A stretch of DNA of 64,000 nt, taken from Serratia entomophila (GTDB taxonomy: Bacteria; Pseudomonadota; Gammaproteobacteria; Enterobacterales; Enterobacteriaceae). Positions 31,824-41,544 of the stretch are shown one piece after another. Each line of letters opens with the position of its first letter. The stretch's first letter is position 1. The notes beneath the pieces are model-generated. The model made no database searches. It saw only the letters and a list, made by a program, of their open reading frames with translations, and had not been told where the DNA came from. The translations under genes were made by a program, and so were the position numbers. The DNA is taken from NCBI RefSeq assembly GCF_021462285.1, contig NZ_CP082787.1, forward strand, positions 1-64,000. Direction: 5' to 3'.

Positions 31824-33821
31824 TTACGCGCCCGCCGGCGGGTGCGGGCGATAACAACGCAGCCAATGCTCCAGCTGCGCCGGGGGCATTGGCCGCGCAA
31901 ACAGAAAGCCCTGCTTTTCGTCCACGCCCACTTCGTCGAGGAAGCGGTTTTCGCTTTCGGTCTCTACGCCTTCGGCGATGACCCGAAACTCAAGCGCCTC
32001 CGCCGCCGCGACGATGGCGCGCACCAGCGATTGCGACACCGGATTGTCATTCACCCCGTGCACGAAGCTTTTATCCAGCTTAATGGCGTCCAGCGGAATG
32101 CGCGCCAGCTGGGCCAGCGAAGAATAGCCGGTGCCGAAGTCATCGAGATGTACCTGAGCGCCCAGCTCGCGCAGCCGGGCGATCAGCGCGCGTGCGCGCG
32201 TTTCGTCCTCGATCAGGCTGCTTTCCGTCAGCTCGAAGTCCAGCCGGCAAGGCGCCATATGATGCTGTTGCTGGATGTTGATCAGCGCCTTGACGACGCT
32301 GTCATCGGCCAGCTGCCGGGCGGAGAGATTCACCGCCACCCGCAGGTTCAGGCCTTGCATCTGCCATTGCGCCGCCTGTTTGGCGGCGGTTTGCAGCACC
32401 CACTGGCCGAGCGGGCCTATCAACCCGGATTCCTCGGCGTACGAGATAAACTGCAGCGGCGGGATCAGCCCACGCTCCGGCGAGTCCCAGCGCAGCAGGG
32501 CTTCTACGCTGTGCACCTCGCCGCTGCGCGTGTCGATTTTGGGCTGGTAATAAACCACCAGTTGGTTTTGCTCCAGCCCTTTGCGCAGGTTGGTGTCCAG
32601 CCACATGTATTCGGCGACGCGTCTGTTCATTTCCGGCGAGAACAGGGCAAAAGTGCGTTTGCCGTGCTCCTTGGCGACGTACATGGCGGTATCGGCGCTG
32701 CGGATCAGGCTGTCGAGATCCTGGCCGTGTTCCGGGCACAGCGCGATGCCGATCGAGCAGCCGGTATAAACCTCAATCAGGCCGATGCGGAAGGGGGTTT
32801 TCAGCCGATCGATAATACGCTGGGCCAGGGTTTGCAGCATGTTGCGGTCGGCCTGCTGCACCAGCACCAGAAATTCGTCGCCGCCGAGCCGGGCCAGCAC
32901 CTGATCCGGGGTCAGGCAGCTGAGGATCGCCAGCGACACCTCCACCAACAGGCGGTCGCCGAACATATGGCCGTAGGCGTCGTTCACCTTTTTGAAGTTG
33001 TCGAGATCGAGATATACCAGCCCGATGTTGCTGTCTCCGCGCGCGGTGATGGCCTGGGTGATTTTATCCTGAATGGCGTTGCGGTTGGGCAGGCCGGTAA
33101 TGATGTCGGTATTGGCCAGCACCCGCAACCGCTCCTGCGCGCGCCGCTCTTCGGTAATATCGGTGCCGGAGCAAATCAGGAACACCTCGTTTTTGCCGCT
33201 GCCGCTGTGCACAAACTTGTTGCGAAACAAGAACAACCGCTCGCCTTTCACCGTTTTGATCCAGCGTTCCACCTCGTAGGAGGCGCCGTTGCGGAAAAAG
33301 CCGGCGATATTGCGCCTGGAGGCCGCCGCCTCTTTGGGGTTCATAAACAGCTGAAAAACATTCTTGCCGATCACGTCATGTTCACGCAGGCCGGTATATT
33401 CCTCGCTCAGGCGGTTGAAGCGCTGAATGCGGCCGTGTTGGTCGACGATCACGATCACCGAGTTGGCTTCCGAGACCACCTGTTCGGCAAAGGACAGCCC
33501 GTGCACCAGATCGCGCGCCACCGATTTGGTATCGCTGAATGCCGAGGCGGTACCGGCCCATTCCAGCTTATTGATGCGCCGGCCCACCAGATGCAGATGT
33601 ATCGGCTCACCGGCCAGCATAATGCTGAGATCGAGGCTGGCGGTCACGCCGCTCAGTCGGCGGATTTTTGCCGCCTGCATGGCGCTGAGCGCCACCGCCG
33701 CATGGGCCTTCCCCCTGACGGCGGACAGTTCCAGAGCATTGCTGTCAAACGCCAGACGCCAATAGGGGCTGCTGGTGCCGAAATGGGCGTTAAGGAGCAT
33801 GGGGCCTTGGTCTGCGAACAT
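31824..33821 (-). CDS. rpfR: DSF receptor RpfR: PAS-GGDEF-EAL cyclic-di-GMP enzyme
   Basis: A 665-aa cytosolic protein of the Gmr/PdeR (YciR) family. Domains in order: N-terminal RpfF-interaction-type domain (about 1-105), PAS sensor (about 110-225), GGDEF (motif RLGGDEF, 313-317) and EAL (SVEALLRW, 440-442), with DDFGTGYSSLAQL later in the EAL domain. Both catalytic motifs look intact. Known RpfR proteins bind BDSF through PAS and raise phosphodiesterase activity. Adjacency to rpfF supports RpfR rather than plain PdeR. SD AGGAAA precedes the ATG. Confidence 0.9.
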   Translation of the reverse strand: MFADQGPMLLNAHFGTSSPYWRLAFDSNALELSAVRGKAHAAVALSAMQAAKIRRLSGVTASLDLSIMLAGEPIHLHLVGRRINKLEWAGTASAFSDTKSVARDLVHGLSFAEQVVSEANSVIVIVDQHGRIQRFNRLSEEYTGLREHDVIGKNVFQLFMNPKEAAASRRNIAGFFRNGASYEVERWIKTVKGERLFLFRNKFVHSGSGKNEVFLICSGTDITEERRAQERLRVLANTDIITGLPNRNAIQDKITQAITARGDSNIGLVYLDLDNFKKVNDAYGHMFGDRLLVEVSLAILSCLTPDQVLARLGGDEFLVLVQQADRNMLQTLAQRIIDRLKTPFRIGLIEVYTGCSIGIALCPEHGQDLDSLIRSADTAMYVAKEHGKRTFALFSPEMNRRVAEYMWLDTNLRKGLEQNQLVVYYQPKIDTRSGEVHSVEALLRWDSPERGLIPPLQFISYAEESGLIGPLGQWVLQTAAKQAAQWQMQGLNLRVAVNLSARQLADDSVVKALINIQQQHHMAPCRLDFELTESSLIEDETRARALIARLRELGAQVHLDDFGTGYSSLAQLARIPLDAIKLDKSFVHGVNDNPVSQSLVRAIVAAAEALEFRVIAEGVETESENRFLDEVGVDEKQGFLFARPMPPAQLEHWLRCYRPHPPAGA

Positions 33822-34346
33822 GATGTTTCCTCAAAAGAGCACGGGCAACCGGCCTTCTCGCTGAGTGCGGCGGCGGATTGATGGCCCGGTAGTGGCCGCA
33901 GTGCGCGTATCTCCATCATATAACACGTTTTTCATCGGCTGGCATGGGTGAAACTATTATGTATGCAATAATTAGGGTTGTTCTGTAATGGCTGCTTTGA
34001 CGCCGGCAAGCTTAAAGTGTAGAAAGAGAAACCCTTCCTGTGTACGGTTTGACAGCCGTTGACGAAAGGTTGTCATGCATGGGAGTAAATTATAGTGGCG
34101 GCTGCGTCGGGCTAAAATAACCCCATAGAGTGGAATTTAATTTCTTCAGGTAATCAAGATTTCCACTGGGTAAACATTATCTCCACAATTTTCTCATAAT
34201 TGGCGAATAAACCTGTTGTGGGTTTTAAAAAGTTTACACTGCCTCGCATTACTTGAAGTTTATCAGCCTATTATTATCTCCGACGACCGAATGAGCCTGT
34301 TAATCGACAGCGCTCCTGATGAAGAATAATTTTTAAGGAAATGATT
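33822..34346. other. Divergent control region of rpfR and spy
   Basis: About 520 bp without a supported gene. The half next to spy is AT-rich. It contains the BaeR-like box listed separately and a GTAAA (34170-34174) that could be half of a CpxR site, without a well-spaced partner. No obvious promoter hexamers for rpfR were identified. Confidence 0.5.
34187..34204 (+). promoter_or_regulatory. BaeR-like box upstream of spy
   Basis: AATTTTCTCATAATTGGC matches the BaeR consensus TTTTTCTCCATDATTGGC apart from one missing C and two leading bases. It lies about 140 bp before the spy start. E. coli spy is controlled by both BaeSR and CpxAR. Confidence 0.65.
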
Positions 34347-34838
34347 ATGCGTAAATTGACCGCTTTATTTGTCGCTTCCACTCTGGCATTGGGTTCAGCT
34401 TCCATGGCCTTCGCGGCGGACACCACAGCGGCCCCGGCTGCGGACAGCGCGCCGATGAAGATGATGCATCACAAAGGTGAAGGCAAGGGCGGCCCGTTTG
34501 CCGGCCTGAATCTGACCGAACAGCAGCGCCAACAAATGCGTGACATCATGAAAGAGTCGCATCAAAAACGCGGCCCGGGCATGAAAGAAGATCGTCAGGC
34601 GCTGCATAACCTGGTCGCTTCCGACAGCTTCGACGAAGCGAAAGCGAAAACGCAAATTGACGCCATCAGCAAAGCGCAGTCCGAACGTATGCTGGAACGC
34701 GCCAAAGCGGAAAATAAGATGTATAACCTGCTGACCCCTGAGCAGAAAAAACAATACAATGAGAATTATCAGAAACGCGAGCAAAAAATGATGGACCACA
34801 TGAATAAGATGAAGTCGCAAATGGCGACCGAGCAATAA
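34347..34838 (+). CDS. spy: Periplasmic chaperone Spy
   Basis: A 163-aa precursor of the ATP-independent periplasmic chaperone induced by envelope stress. The signal peptide MRKLTALFVASTLALGSA (cleavage after AFA-A) is nearly the E. coli one. The two family LTxxQ motifs are LNLTEQQRQQ and LLTPEQKKQ. Methionine- and lysine-rich cradle segments are present. The ATG at 34347 is chosen because AAGGA ends 7 nt upstream; the ATG at 34341 is too close to it. It is monocistronic. Confidence 0.95.
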   Translation: MRKLTALFVASTLALGSASMAFAADTTAAPAADSAPMKMMHHKGEGKGGPFAGLNLTEQQRQQMRDIMKESHQKRGPGMKEDRQALHNLVASDSFDEAKAKTQIDAISKAQSERMLERAKAENKMYNLLTPEQKKQYNENYQKREQKMMDHMNKMKSQMATEQ

Positions 34839-34854
34839 TATATTCCTCGTGGTA

Positions 34855-34889
34855 AAAAAAGGGCCGGATTAATAATCCGGCCCTTTTGC
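34855..34889 (+). terminator. spy terminator (bidirectional shape)
   Basis: AAAAGGGCCGGATT and AATCCGGCCCTTTT form a long perfect stem with a short AATA loop, 17 nt after the spy stop. It can also serve the convergent gene ending at 34953. Confidence 0.92.
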
Positions 34890-34952
34890 TTATCTCACAA
34901 CATTTCCCGTTAAATAACGGGTTTCCCCTGATGTTGTGCGCGAGTAAAACGT

Positions 34953-35789
34953 TTATCGGCCCTTGGCGATATTTTTGAATCGGCGGGTTGTCTCGGTCAA
35001 AGCCACCTCTGTGGGCAGGCGCTCCATGGAGCTGGCGCCGTAGAAGCCGTCAACCAGAGGACAATGCTGCAGAATATAAGCGGCATCTTCCGGCGTGGCT
35101 ATCGGGCCGCCGTGGCACAGTACGATCACGTCTTCACGCACCCGTTTCGCCGCTTGCGCCCATTCGTTAATCGGCGAAACGCAGTCCGCCAGCGTGAACG
35201 CCGTTTCCGCGCCGATATTGCCGCCGGTGGTCAGCCCCATGTGCGGTACGATGATATCCGCGCCGGCTTGCGTCATGGCGATGGCATCCTGTGCGCTGAA
35301 CACGTAAGGCGTGGTCAACAGATCCTTTTCATGCGCCAAGCGGATCATATCGACTTCCAGCGCATAGCCCATGCCGGTTTCTTCCAGATTCGCGCGGAAG
35401 TTGCCGTCAATCAGACCCACCGTCGGGAAGTTTTGGACGCCGGAAAATCCGACCGCCTTGATGTCGTCTAAGAACTTATCAAACTGGCAAAACGGGTCCG
35501 TGCCGTTCACTCCGGCTAACACCGGGGTATGTTTGACGATCGGCAGCACTTCTTTCGCCATGTCCATCACGATTTCGTTTGCGTTGCCGTAAGCCAGCAA
35601 ACCCGCCAGGGATCCCCTGCCAGCCATGCGGTAGCGGCCCGAGTTATAGATAACGATAAGATCGATGCCGCCTGCTTCTTCGCACTTTGCGGAAAGCCCG
35701 GTGCCGGCGCCGCCGCCAATAATAGGTTCATGGCGGGCGATCATCTCTCTGAACTTAGCCAGCAGTTCCTGACGAGTCGGTTTGGTCAT
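34953..35789 (-). CDS. PEP-hydrolase-like TIM-barrel protein
   Basis: A 278-aa TIM-barrel protein of the phosphoenolpyruvate hydrolase-like family (signature [54 protein letters not shown]). The family belongs to the PEP mutase/isocitrate lyase-type barrels, and the reaction is not established. It is paired in many genomes with the Tm-1-like gene, as here (12-bp gap), and the two correspond to the two domains of plant Tm-1. The ATG at 35789 has GGAG 6 nt upstream. The operon lies opposite a TetR regulator. Confidence 0.85.
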   Translation of the reverse strand: MTKPTRQELLAKFREMIARHEPIIGGGAGTGLSAKCEEAGGIDLIVIYNSGRYRMAGRGSLAGLLAYGNANEIVMDMAKEVLPIVKHTPVLAGVNGTDPFCQFDKFLDDIKAVGFSGVQNFPTVGLIDGNFRANLEETGMGYALEVDMIRLAHEKDLLTTPYVFSAQDAIAMTQAGADIIVPHMGLTTGGNIGAETAFTLADCVSPINEWAQAAKRVREDVIVLCHGGPIATPEDAAYILQHCPLVDGFYGASSMERLPTEVALTETTRRFKNIAKGR

Positions 35790-35801
35790 TGTGCGCTCCA
35801 A

Positions 35802-37016
35802 TCAATAATTCGAGATCTCCCTGAACTGTTGCACGGCAAGGTCGGCAAAGCGGGGATCGTTGATGTGATAAGGGGTTTTGACCAGGCCACGTTTATTCGT
35901 GATCTGTAAGGTCTCTTCCAGTGCATTGACGAAGGCTTTCCGCGCCTCGGGATCCCAAAATGCCTGCCCCGGCGCATCAAGTGCAGAGAAGCCTCCTTCG
36001 GGAACCAGGAATCGGACGGGGCCTTCACAAGCATTAAGTTTTTCGCCTATCCAACGGCCCATACGGGCGTTTTCTTCCGGGGTGGTGCGCATGAGCGTGA
36101 CCTGGGCGTTGTGCTGATAGAACAGGCGCTCGGCGTAACGGCCGGGTACGGAGTCAGGATGAGAAAAATTAACCATATCCAGTGCGCCGCAGGACATCAC
36201 ACAAGGGATACCTGTGCGGGCAATTGCGCCAAATCGGTCTTCGGTGCAGGCAAGTACGCCGCCAAACAAATGATCGCAGACTTCGGTGGTGGTCAGATCC
36301 AGCACGCCGTCCAACAAGCGGTTATCAATAAGTTTTTCCATCGCCCGGCCACCGCTGCCGGTTGCGTGGAACACCAGACAATCCCACCGATCTTCAATTT
36401 CTGCCGTGACCGCCTGGATACAAGGGGTGGTGACGCCAAACATCGTGAGGCCGATGGCCGGTTTATCGTCGGCATTGACCTGGCTGGCAAAGTGCACGGC
36501 GCCTGCAATCTGGTGCGCCGCGTTGCCCAGCACGGTGCGGGAAATGCGGTTCAGCCCGGCAACGTCGGTGACGGAATACATCATGCTGATGTCGCTGGCG
36601 CCGACATAACCGGAAACGTCGCCGGAAGCCATGGTCGACACCATCAGTTTGGGCAGGCCGATAGGCAGTTGCTGCATTGCAGGCGTGATCAACGCAGTGC
36701 CGCCGGAGCCACCCAGCCCGAGCAAGGCGGCGACATCGCGCCGAGACAGCATAAAGCGTTCGAACGCGACGGCCATGGCGGCAATGGCTTTGCCCCGATC
36801 GTTGCAAAATACGGCGCTTTCCCCTTCTGGGTGATAACGAGCAACGGTAGCGGCTGAAATGTCGGCCTGGTAGGACGTCGGCGCTTGCTGAGTTGAGAGA
36901 TCGATAGTTAGCGAAGGCAACCCGGTGTCGGTAATCAGCCCATGAACATAAGCCAATTCCCGCCCTTTTGTATCCGCCGTGGTTGCAATATAAATGACTG
37001 CCTGCTGGTCGTTCAT
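35802..37016 (-). CDS. Tm-1-like (UPF0261) ATP-binding domain protein
   Basis: A 404-aa protein of the UPF0261/Tm-1-like family. The N-terminus [17 protein letters not shown] is characteristic. The glycine-rich [19 protein letters not shown] and [15 protein letters not shown] are likely nucleotide-binding. The tomato Tm-1 resistance protein has this domain fused to a TIM barrel like the next gene's product. The bacterial function is unknown; a small-molecule catabolic or synthetic reaction is the usual guess. It is first in a two-gene operon. Confidence 0.85.
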   Translation of the reverse strand: MNDQQAVIYIATTADTKGRELAYVHGLITDTGLPSLTIDLSTQQAPTSYQADISAATVARYHPEGESAVFCNDRGKAIAAMAVAFERFMLSRRDVAALLGLGGSGGTALITPAMQQLPIGLPKLMVSTMASGDVSGYVGASDISMMYSVTDVAGLNRISRTVLGNAAHQIAGAVHFASQVNADDKPAIGLTMFGVTTPCIQAVTAEIEDRWDCLVFHATGSGGRAMEKLIDNRLLDGVLDLTTTEVCDHLFGGVLACTEDRFGAIARTGIPCVMSCGALDMVNFSHPDSVPGRYAERLFYQHNAQVTLMRTTPEENARMGRWIGEKLNACEGPVRFLVPEGGFSALDAPGQAFWDPEARKAFVNALEETLQITNKRGLVKTPYHINDPRFADLAVQQFREISNY

Positions 37017-37191
37017 TAGCCGGTTCCTGAATATAGGTTAGGATGACCGCCACGCGATATTATAATTATCTATATTTTAATGGGTTACTAAATTTGAATC
37101 CCTGGTGTTGACTAAGATTGCCGGGCGTAGTCGGTTGATTCCTCATCATAATGAGACGGTAGTATCATTTATGCAAGCGCTAATTGATATG

Positions 37192-37213
37192 AAATGAGAC
37201 CTCAATCTCATTT
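37192..37213. promoter_or_regulatory. Palindromic operator candidate between the Tm-1 operon and TetR gene
   Basis: AAATGAGA-CCTCAA-TCTCATTT has perfect 8-bp arms. Another AATGAGAC half occurs at 37150-37157. Placed midway in the 324-bp divergent region (37017-37340), it is a good candidate site for the adjacent TetR-type protein. Confidence 0.6.
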
Positions 37214-37340
37214 TGGCGCGATAAAAGGAATGGCGGCCCTCTATGCTACGTGGCGCCGAGGTGGGCAAGTTTGCTAAAGTGGATTTTATTCGTTGTAACA
37301 TGCATTTCAGCAAGCATGATTTTGGTAAAGAGAGGCTGCT

Positions 37341-37934
37341 GTGCCATTAACCGTACCCGACAGTTTGACTCATACTCGAGCCAGAACGCGTAAATTGCTG
37401 CTTGCTAGCGCAATGGAGCTATTCGACGGTGGCGCTTTCCCTTCGATCACTGAGCTGGCCCAGCACGCGCAGGTATCACGGGCGACAGCCTATCGTTATT
37501 TCCCGACGCAGAGCGCGCTGATCACCGCCGTGGTGGCTGAAAGCCTGGGGCCGATTTTGGAGTGGCGGCCAAAAGATGACAATGCGCAAGCGCGGATCCT
37601 CCAATTGCTCAGTTTTGCCTATCCGCAGATGGAGCAGCATGAGGGCGCGCTGCGAGCGGCGCTGCAACTTTCTCTGCAGCAGTGGGCTGAAGCGCGATCC
37701 AGCGCCAATAAACCCAGCGAGCGTTTGGTGCGCGGCAATCGCAAGCGGTTGCTGATGCTGGCAGCCGAACCCTTGCAGGATAAACTGCCGCCTGATGCGC
37801 TGCAGCGGGTGATTCATTCTTTCTCGCTGATTTACGGTTCGGAAGTGTTCCTGGTGTTGAAAGACATCTGGGGGCTCGAACTTGACGGCATTCAGGACGT
37901 GACGCAATGGATGGCCAAGGCCATTATTCGGTAG
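37341..37934 (+). CDS. TetR/AcrR-family regulator
   Basis: A 197-aa regulator. The N-terminal HTH includes RKLLLASAMELFDGGAFPS and AQHAQVSRATAYRYFPTQSA, followed by an all-helical ligand domain. It starts with GTG (37341) and AGAGG lies upstream. It is divergent from the Tm-1/PEP-hydrolase-like operon, so that operon is its most likely target and the operon's substrate its likely ligand. Confidence 0.85.
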   Translation: MPLTVPDSLTHTRARTRKLLLASAMELFDGGAFPSITELAQHAQVSRATAYRYFPTQSALITAVVAESLGPILEWRPKDDNAQARILQLLSFAYPQMEQHEGALRAALQLSLQQWAEARSSANKPSERLVRGNRKRLLMLAAEPLQDKLPPDALQRVIHSFSLIYGSEVFLVLKDIWGLELDGIQDVTQWMAKAIIR

Positions 37935-38382
37935 GCCGAAGAGGATGCGATGGACCGCAAAAAAACATCAGCAGGATAATCCATTTTTTGCCGAGTGCGG
38001 CGGCAAAACTCAGCATATTTCACTGAGTTAATATTGGGAAAAGTTATAATTAAAAGTGATAAAAAGAGTCTTGAAAGCAATTTCAAATCGGCCGCAGAGA
38101 GAAATTCACTGCGGCCTTTTTTGTTATTATCTCCATATTTTTCATTCAATTATATTTAACCTCCAGACCGCCCGAAATACGCCTTTCCTGAAAAGTAAAC
38201 CATCGTTGATGCTTATCGATTTAGCCTGATTTTCTCGTCTCTGGTTTTCCTTCCGCCGTCTGTCGCCCCATTGACCCATTAGGCGCACTTCAGATTGTTG
38301 TGCTTTATTTATTTGGTGTTACCAAACTGTTACACAAAAAAACCAATAAAACATTTGCAAACAACAATGGACGGTATCTGGG
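37935..38382. other. Intergenic, TetR terminator and autotransporter upstream region
   Basis: A terminator (GGCCGCAG ... CTGCGGCC then TTTTTTG, 38090-38122) lies about 155 nt after the TetR stop. The remaining 260 bp are AT-rich and should hold the autotransporter promoter, but no clear hexamers or strong SD were found. Confidence 0.6.
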
Positions 38383-41300
38383 ATGGAAAATAGACGTAGA
38401 GGAGTCAAGCCTGTTCAGGCGGCTTTCGGCCGGCCTGAAGTCGGGGTTCATCGCGCGCGCTGGAGCGCCATGTTGTTATGTCTGACAACCCTCGGTGGCG
38501 CACAGGCCGCAACCTATATAGAGAACGGTAAAGCGGGCGATCCGGCCAGCTGGCGCAGCAGCGAATTCAACGCCGAGTGGGGGCTGGGGGCGATCCATGC
38601 CGATCAGGCCTATGCCGCCGGTTATACCGGAAAAGGCGTGAAACTTGGCATTTTCGATCAGCCGGTTTATGCCAAACACCCCGAGTTCGTCGGCGATGGC
38701 AAAGTGATCAACCTGGTTACCGAAGGCACCCGCGAATACACCGATCCCTATATTCCGGTGAAAAAAGGCGATCATTTCATCTATGACGGTACGCCCAGCG
38801 CCGACTCCAGCGGCAAGTTAGGTTCGCACGGCACCCACGTCGGCGGCATCGCCGCCGGCAGCCGCGACGGTGGCGCCATGCACGGCGTGGCGTTCAACGC
38901 CCAGATAATCAGTGCCGAGAACGGCGACCCCGGCCCGGAAGACGGCATTATCCTCGGCAATGACGGCGCGGTGTATAAGGCCGGCTGGGATGCCCTGGTC
39001 GCCAGCGGCGCGCGCATCATCAACAACAGCTGGGGTATCGGCATTACCGAGAAGTTCGACGAGGGAGGTTACGATCCGGCCTACCCGCACTTTACGGTGG
39101 ACGACGCGCAAAAGCAGTTCGATCAGATCAAACTGATCCTCGGCACCAAGCCGGGCGGCGCCTATCAGGGCGCCATTGACGCCGCGCGCAGCGGTGTGGT
39201 CACCATCTTCGCCGCCGGCAACGACGGTAACCTGAACAACCCGGACGCCATGGCCGGCCTGGCCTATTTCGTGCCGGAAATTGCCCCGAACTGGCTGTCG
39301 GTCGCCAGCCTGCAGGATCCGAACAATATCGGCGATTACAGCATCAGCACCTTCTCTTCCCGCTGCGGTTACACCGCCAGTTTCTGCGTCGCGGCGCCGG
39401 GCAGCAAAATTTACAGCTCGGTGATCGCAGGCACCAGCGTGGATAACCTCACTTCCGGCTATGCCAATAAAAGCGGCACCTCAATGGCGGCGCCACACGT
39501 GGCCGGCAGCATTGCGGTGCTGATGGAACGCTTCCCTTACCTGAACGGCGCACAGGTGGCGGAAGTGTTGAAAACCACCGCTACCGACATGGGCGCGCCG
39601 GGCATCGATGCGCTGTACGGCTGGGGGATGATCAACCTGGGCAAGGCGATTAACGGCCCGGGCATGTTGGTTACCGAACAGGATATTCCCGAAGAGTTTC
39701 GCGTCAGCGGCGCCTACGGCTCGGAACAGTTCGTTGTGGACCTGCCGGGCATCGGCGCGGTGCTGGATAAAGGCCAACCGACCGAGCGCGTCTGTGACGA
39801 TATTCACTGCGGGCTGGACGTCTGGAGCAACGATATCTCCGGCCACGGCGGCCTGACCAAGCAGGGCATCGGCACCCTGGTGCTGACCGGCGCCAACACC
39901 TATTCCGGCCCGACCCAGGTCGACGCCGGCCTGCTGGCGGTCAACGGCTCGGTGGCGTCGGACGTCAGCGTGCAGGGCAGCGGCATCCTCGGCGGTTCCG
40001 GCAGCGTCGGCTCGCTGGCGGTCCATCGCGGCGGCACGGTGGCGCCGGGCAACTCGATAGGCACCCTCAGCGTGGCCAACAACCTCAGCTTCGAGCCGGG
40101 TTCGCGCTACGCGGTGGAAGTGGGGCCGAACGGCCAGAGCGATCGGATCGTCACCGGCGGATCGGCGACGATCGGCGGCGGCGAGGTGGCGGTCTCGCTG
40201 GAGAACAGCGGCAACCTGCTGTCGCAAAGCGAGGCGCGCAGCCTGCTGGGCCAGCAGTACAACATCCTGAGCGCCCGGCAGGGGGTGAGCGGGCGGTTTG
40301 ACGCGGTGGCGCCGAACTATCTGTTCCTCGGCACCGGCCTGAGCTACCGGCCGAACCAGGTGACGCTGAGCGTCGGGCGCAACGACACCGCCTTCGCCAG
40401 CGTGGCGCAGACGCAGAACGAGCGCGCGGTGGCGGCGGCGGCGGATGCGCTGGCGGCGGGCAACCCGGTGTACGAGAGCATTTTGAACAGCGGCACGGCG
40501 GGTGAGGCGCGGCAGGCGTTCCGTCAGCTGTCGGGGCAGATCCATGCGGACATCGCCTCGGCGCTGGTGAACGACAGCCGCTACCTGCGCGAGGCGCTGA
40601 ACGGGCGGCTGCGGCAGGCGGCAGGGCTGGCGGCGTCGTCGGAGATCAAGGCGGACGAGGGCGGTGCCTGGGCGCAGCTGCTGGGCGCCTGGGACCATGC
40701 GTCGGGTGACGCCAACGCGACGGGGTATCAGGCCTCGACCTACGGTGTGCTGCTGGGGCTGGATTCGGCGCTGGCGGACGACTGGCGGCTGGGGGTGGCG
40801 ACGGGGTACACCCGCACGTCGCTGGACGGCGGCTACGGCTCGGACGCGGACAGCGACAACTACCACCTGGCGACGTACGGCGGCAGGCAGTTCGGGGCGC
40901 TGGCGCTGCGGGGCGGGGCCAGCTACACCTGGCATCGCATCGACACCGCGCGCTCGGTGAACTACGGCCTGCAGTCGGACCGTGAGACGGCGAAGTACGG
41001 CGCGCGCACCGAGCAGGCGTTCGTGGAAGCGGGCTACAGCGTGCCGGCGGGCGGGGTGAACCTGGAGCCGTTCGCCAACCTGGCGTACATCAACTTCAAG
41101 AACAACGGCATCGCGGAAGACGGCGGCGCGGCGGCGCTGCACGGCGACAAGCAGCACACCGAGGCGACGGTGTCGACGCTGGGGCTGCGTGCGGACACTC
41201 AATGGCAGGCGGGGAAAAGCACCGAGGTGGCGCTGCGCAGCGAACTGGGCTGGCAGCATCAGTACGGCGAGCGGGAGCGGGGCACCGGGCTGCGGTTCAA

Positions 41301-41481
41301 CGGCGGCAACGCGCCGTTCGTGGTGAACAGCGTGCCGGTATCGCGCGACGGAATGGTGCTGAAGGCGGGCGTGGAGGTGGCGGTGGAGCAGAACGCCACG
41401 CTGTCGCTGGGCTATGGCGGGCTGCTGTCGCAGAACCACCAGGACAACAGCGTCAACGCCGGGTTCGTCTGGCGCTTCTGA
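38383..41481 (+). CDS. Subtilisin-type autotransporter serine protease, copy 1
   Basis: A 1032-aa type Va secreted protease of the Serratia SSP family. An extended basic signal peptide (to about residue 42, ending GGAQA) precedes a subtilase (S8) domain with triad D92 (LGIFDQPV), H149 (GSHGTHVGG) and S367 (GTSMAAPH). A linker with passenger-associated repeats follows (TLVLTGANTYSG). The C-terminal beta-barrel of about 270 residues ends NAGFVWRF. Start ATG at 38383 has a weak SD. The last 1.65 kb is almost identical to the next gene; the protease domains diverge more. Confidence 0.93.
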   Translation: MENRRRGVKPVQAAFGRPEVGVHRARWSAMLLCLTTLGGAQAATYIENGKAGDPASWRSSEFNAEWGLGAIHADQAYAAGYTGKGVKLGIFDQPVYAKHPEFVGDGKVINLVTEGTREYTDPYIPVKKGDHFIYDGTPSADSSGKLGSHGTHVGGIAAGSRDGGAMHGVAFNAQIISAENGDPGPEDGIILGNDGAVYKAGWDALVASGARIINNSWGIGITEKFDEGGYDPAYPHFTVDDAQKQFDQIKLILGTKPGGAYQGAIDAARSGVVTIFAAGNDGNLNNPDAMAGLAYFVPEIAPNWLSVASLQDPNNIGDYSISTFSSRCGYTASFCVAAPGSKIYSSVIAGTSVDNLTSGYANKSGTSMAAPHVAGSIAVLMERFPYLNGAQVAEVLKTTATDMGAPGIDALYGWGMINLGKAINGPGMLVTEQDIPEEFRVSGAYGSEQFVVDLPGIGAVLDKGQPTERVCDDIHCGLDVWSNDISGHGGLTKQGIGTLVLTGANTYSGPTQVDAGLLAVNGSVASDVSVQGSGILGGSGSVGSLAVHRGGTVAPGNSIGTLSVANNLSFEPGSRYAVEVGPNGQSDRIVTGGSATIGGGEVAVSLENSGNLLSQSEARSLLGQQYNILSARQGVSGRFDAVAPNYLFLGTGLSYRPNQVTLSVGRNDTAFASVAQTQNERAVAAAADALAAGNPVYESILNSGTAGEARQAFRQLSGQIHADIASALVNDSRYLREALNGRLRQAAGLAASSEIKADEGGAWAQLLGAWDHASGDANATGYQASTYGVLLGLDSALADDWRLGVATGYTRTSLDGGYGSDADSDNYHLATYGGRQFGALALRGGASYTWHRIDTARSVNYGLQSDRETAKYGARTEQAFVEAGYSVPAGGVNLEPFANLAYINFKNNGIAEDGGAAALHGDKQHTEATVSTLGLRADTQWQAGKSTEVALRSELGWQHQYGERERGTGLRFNGGNAPFVVNSVPVSRDGMVLKAGVEVAVEQNATLSLGYGGLLSQNHQDNSVNAGFVWRF
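39829..41478 (+). repeat. Near-identical 1.65-kb repeat, copy 1
   Basis: From CAACGATATCTCCGG to the last sense codon this segment is colinear with 42985-44634, without indels. About a dozen amino acid differences over 550 residues are visible. It encodes the passenger linker and the beta-barrel. Confidence 0.9.
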
Positions 41482-41500
41482 TAGCAACAAACCAATGGAT

Positions 41501-41521
41501 AAACCGTCTGGGGCGGTTTTA
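41501..41521 (+). terminator. Weak hairpin between the two autotransporter genes
   Basis: AAACCG and CGGTTT (6 bp) with a TCTGGGG loop, then TTAC. The second gene starts 24 nt later, so full termination is doubtful and cotranscription is possible. Confidence 0.45.
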
Positions 41522-41544
41522 CTAAAAACAATAAGGGTAAGGGA

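Noticed and set aside
31842-33881. 679-codon plus-strand frame opposite rpfR
   Set aside because: The minus strand encodes a recognisable PAS-GGDEF-EAL protein; the plus frame has no family features and antisense-type composition.
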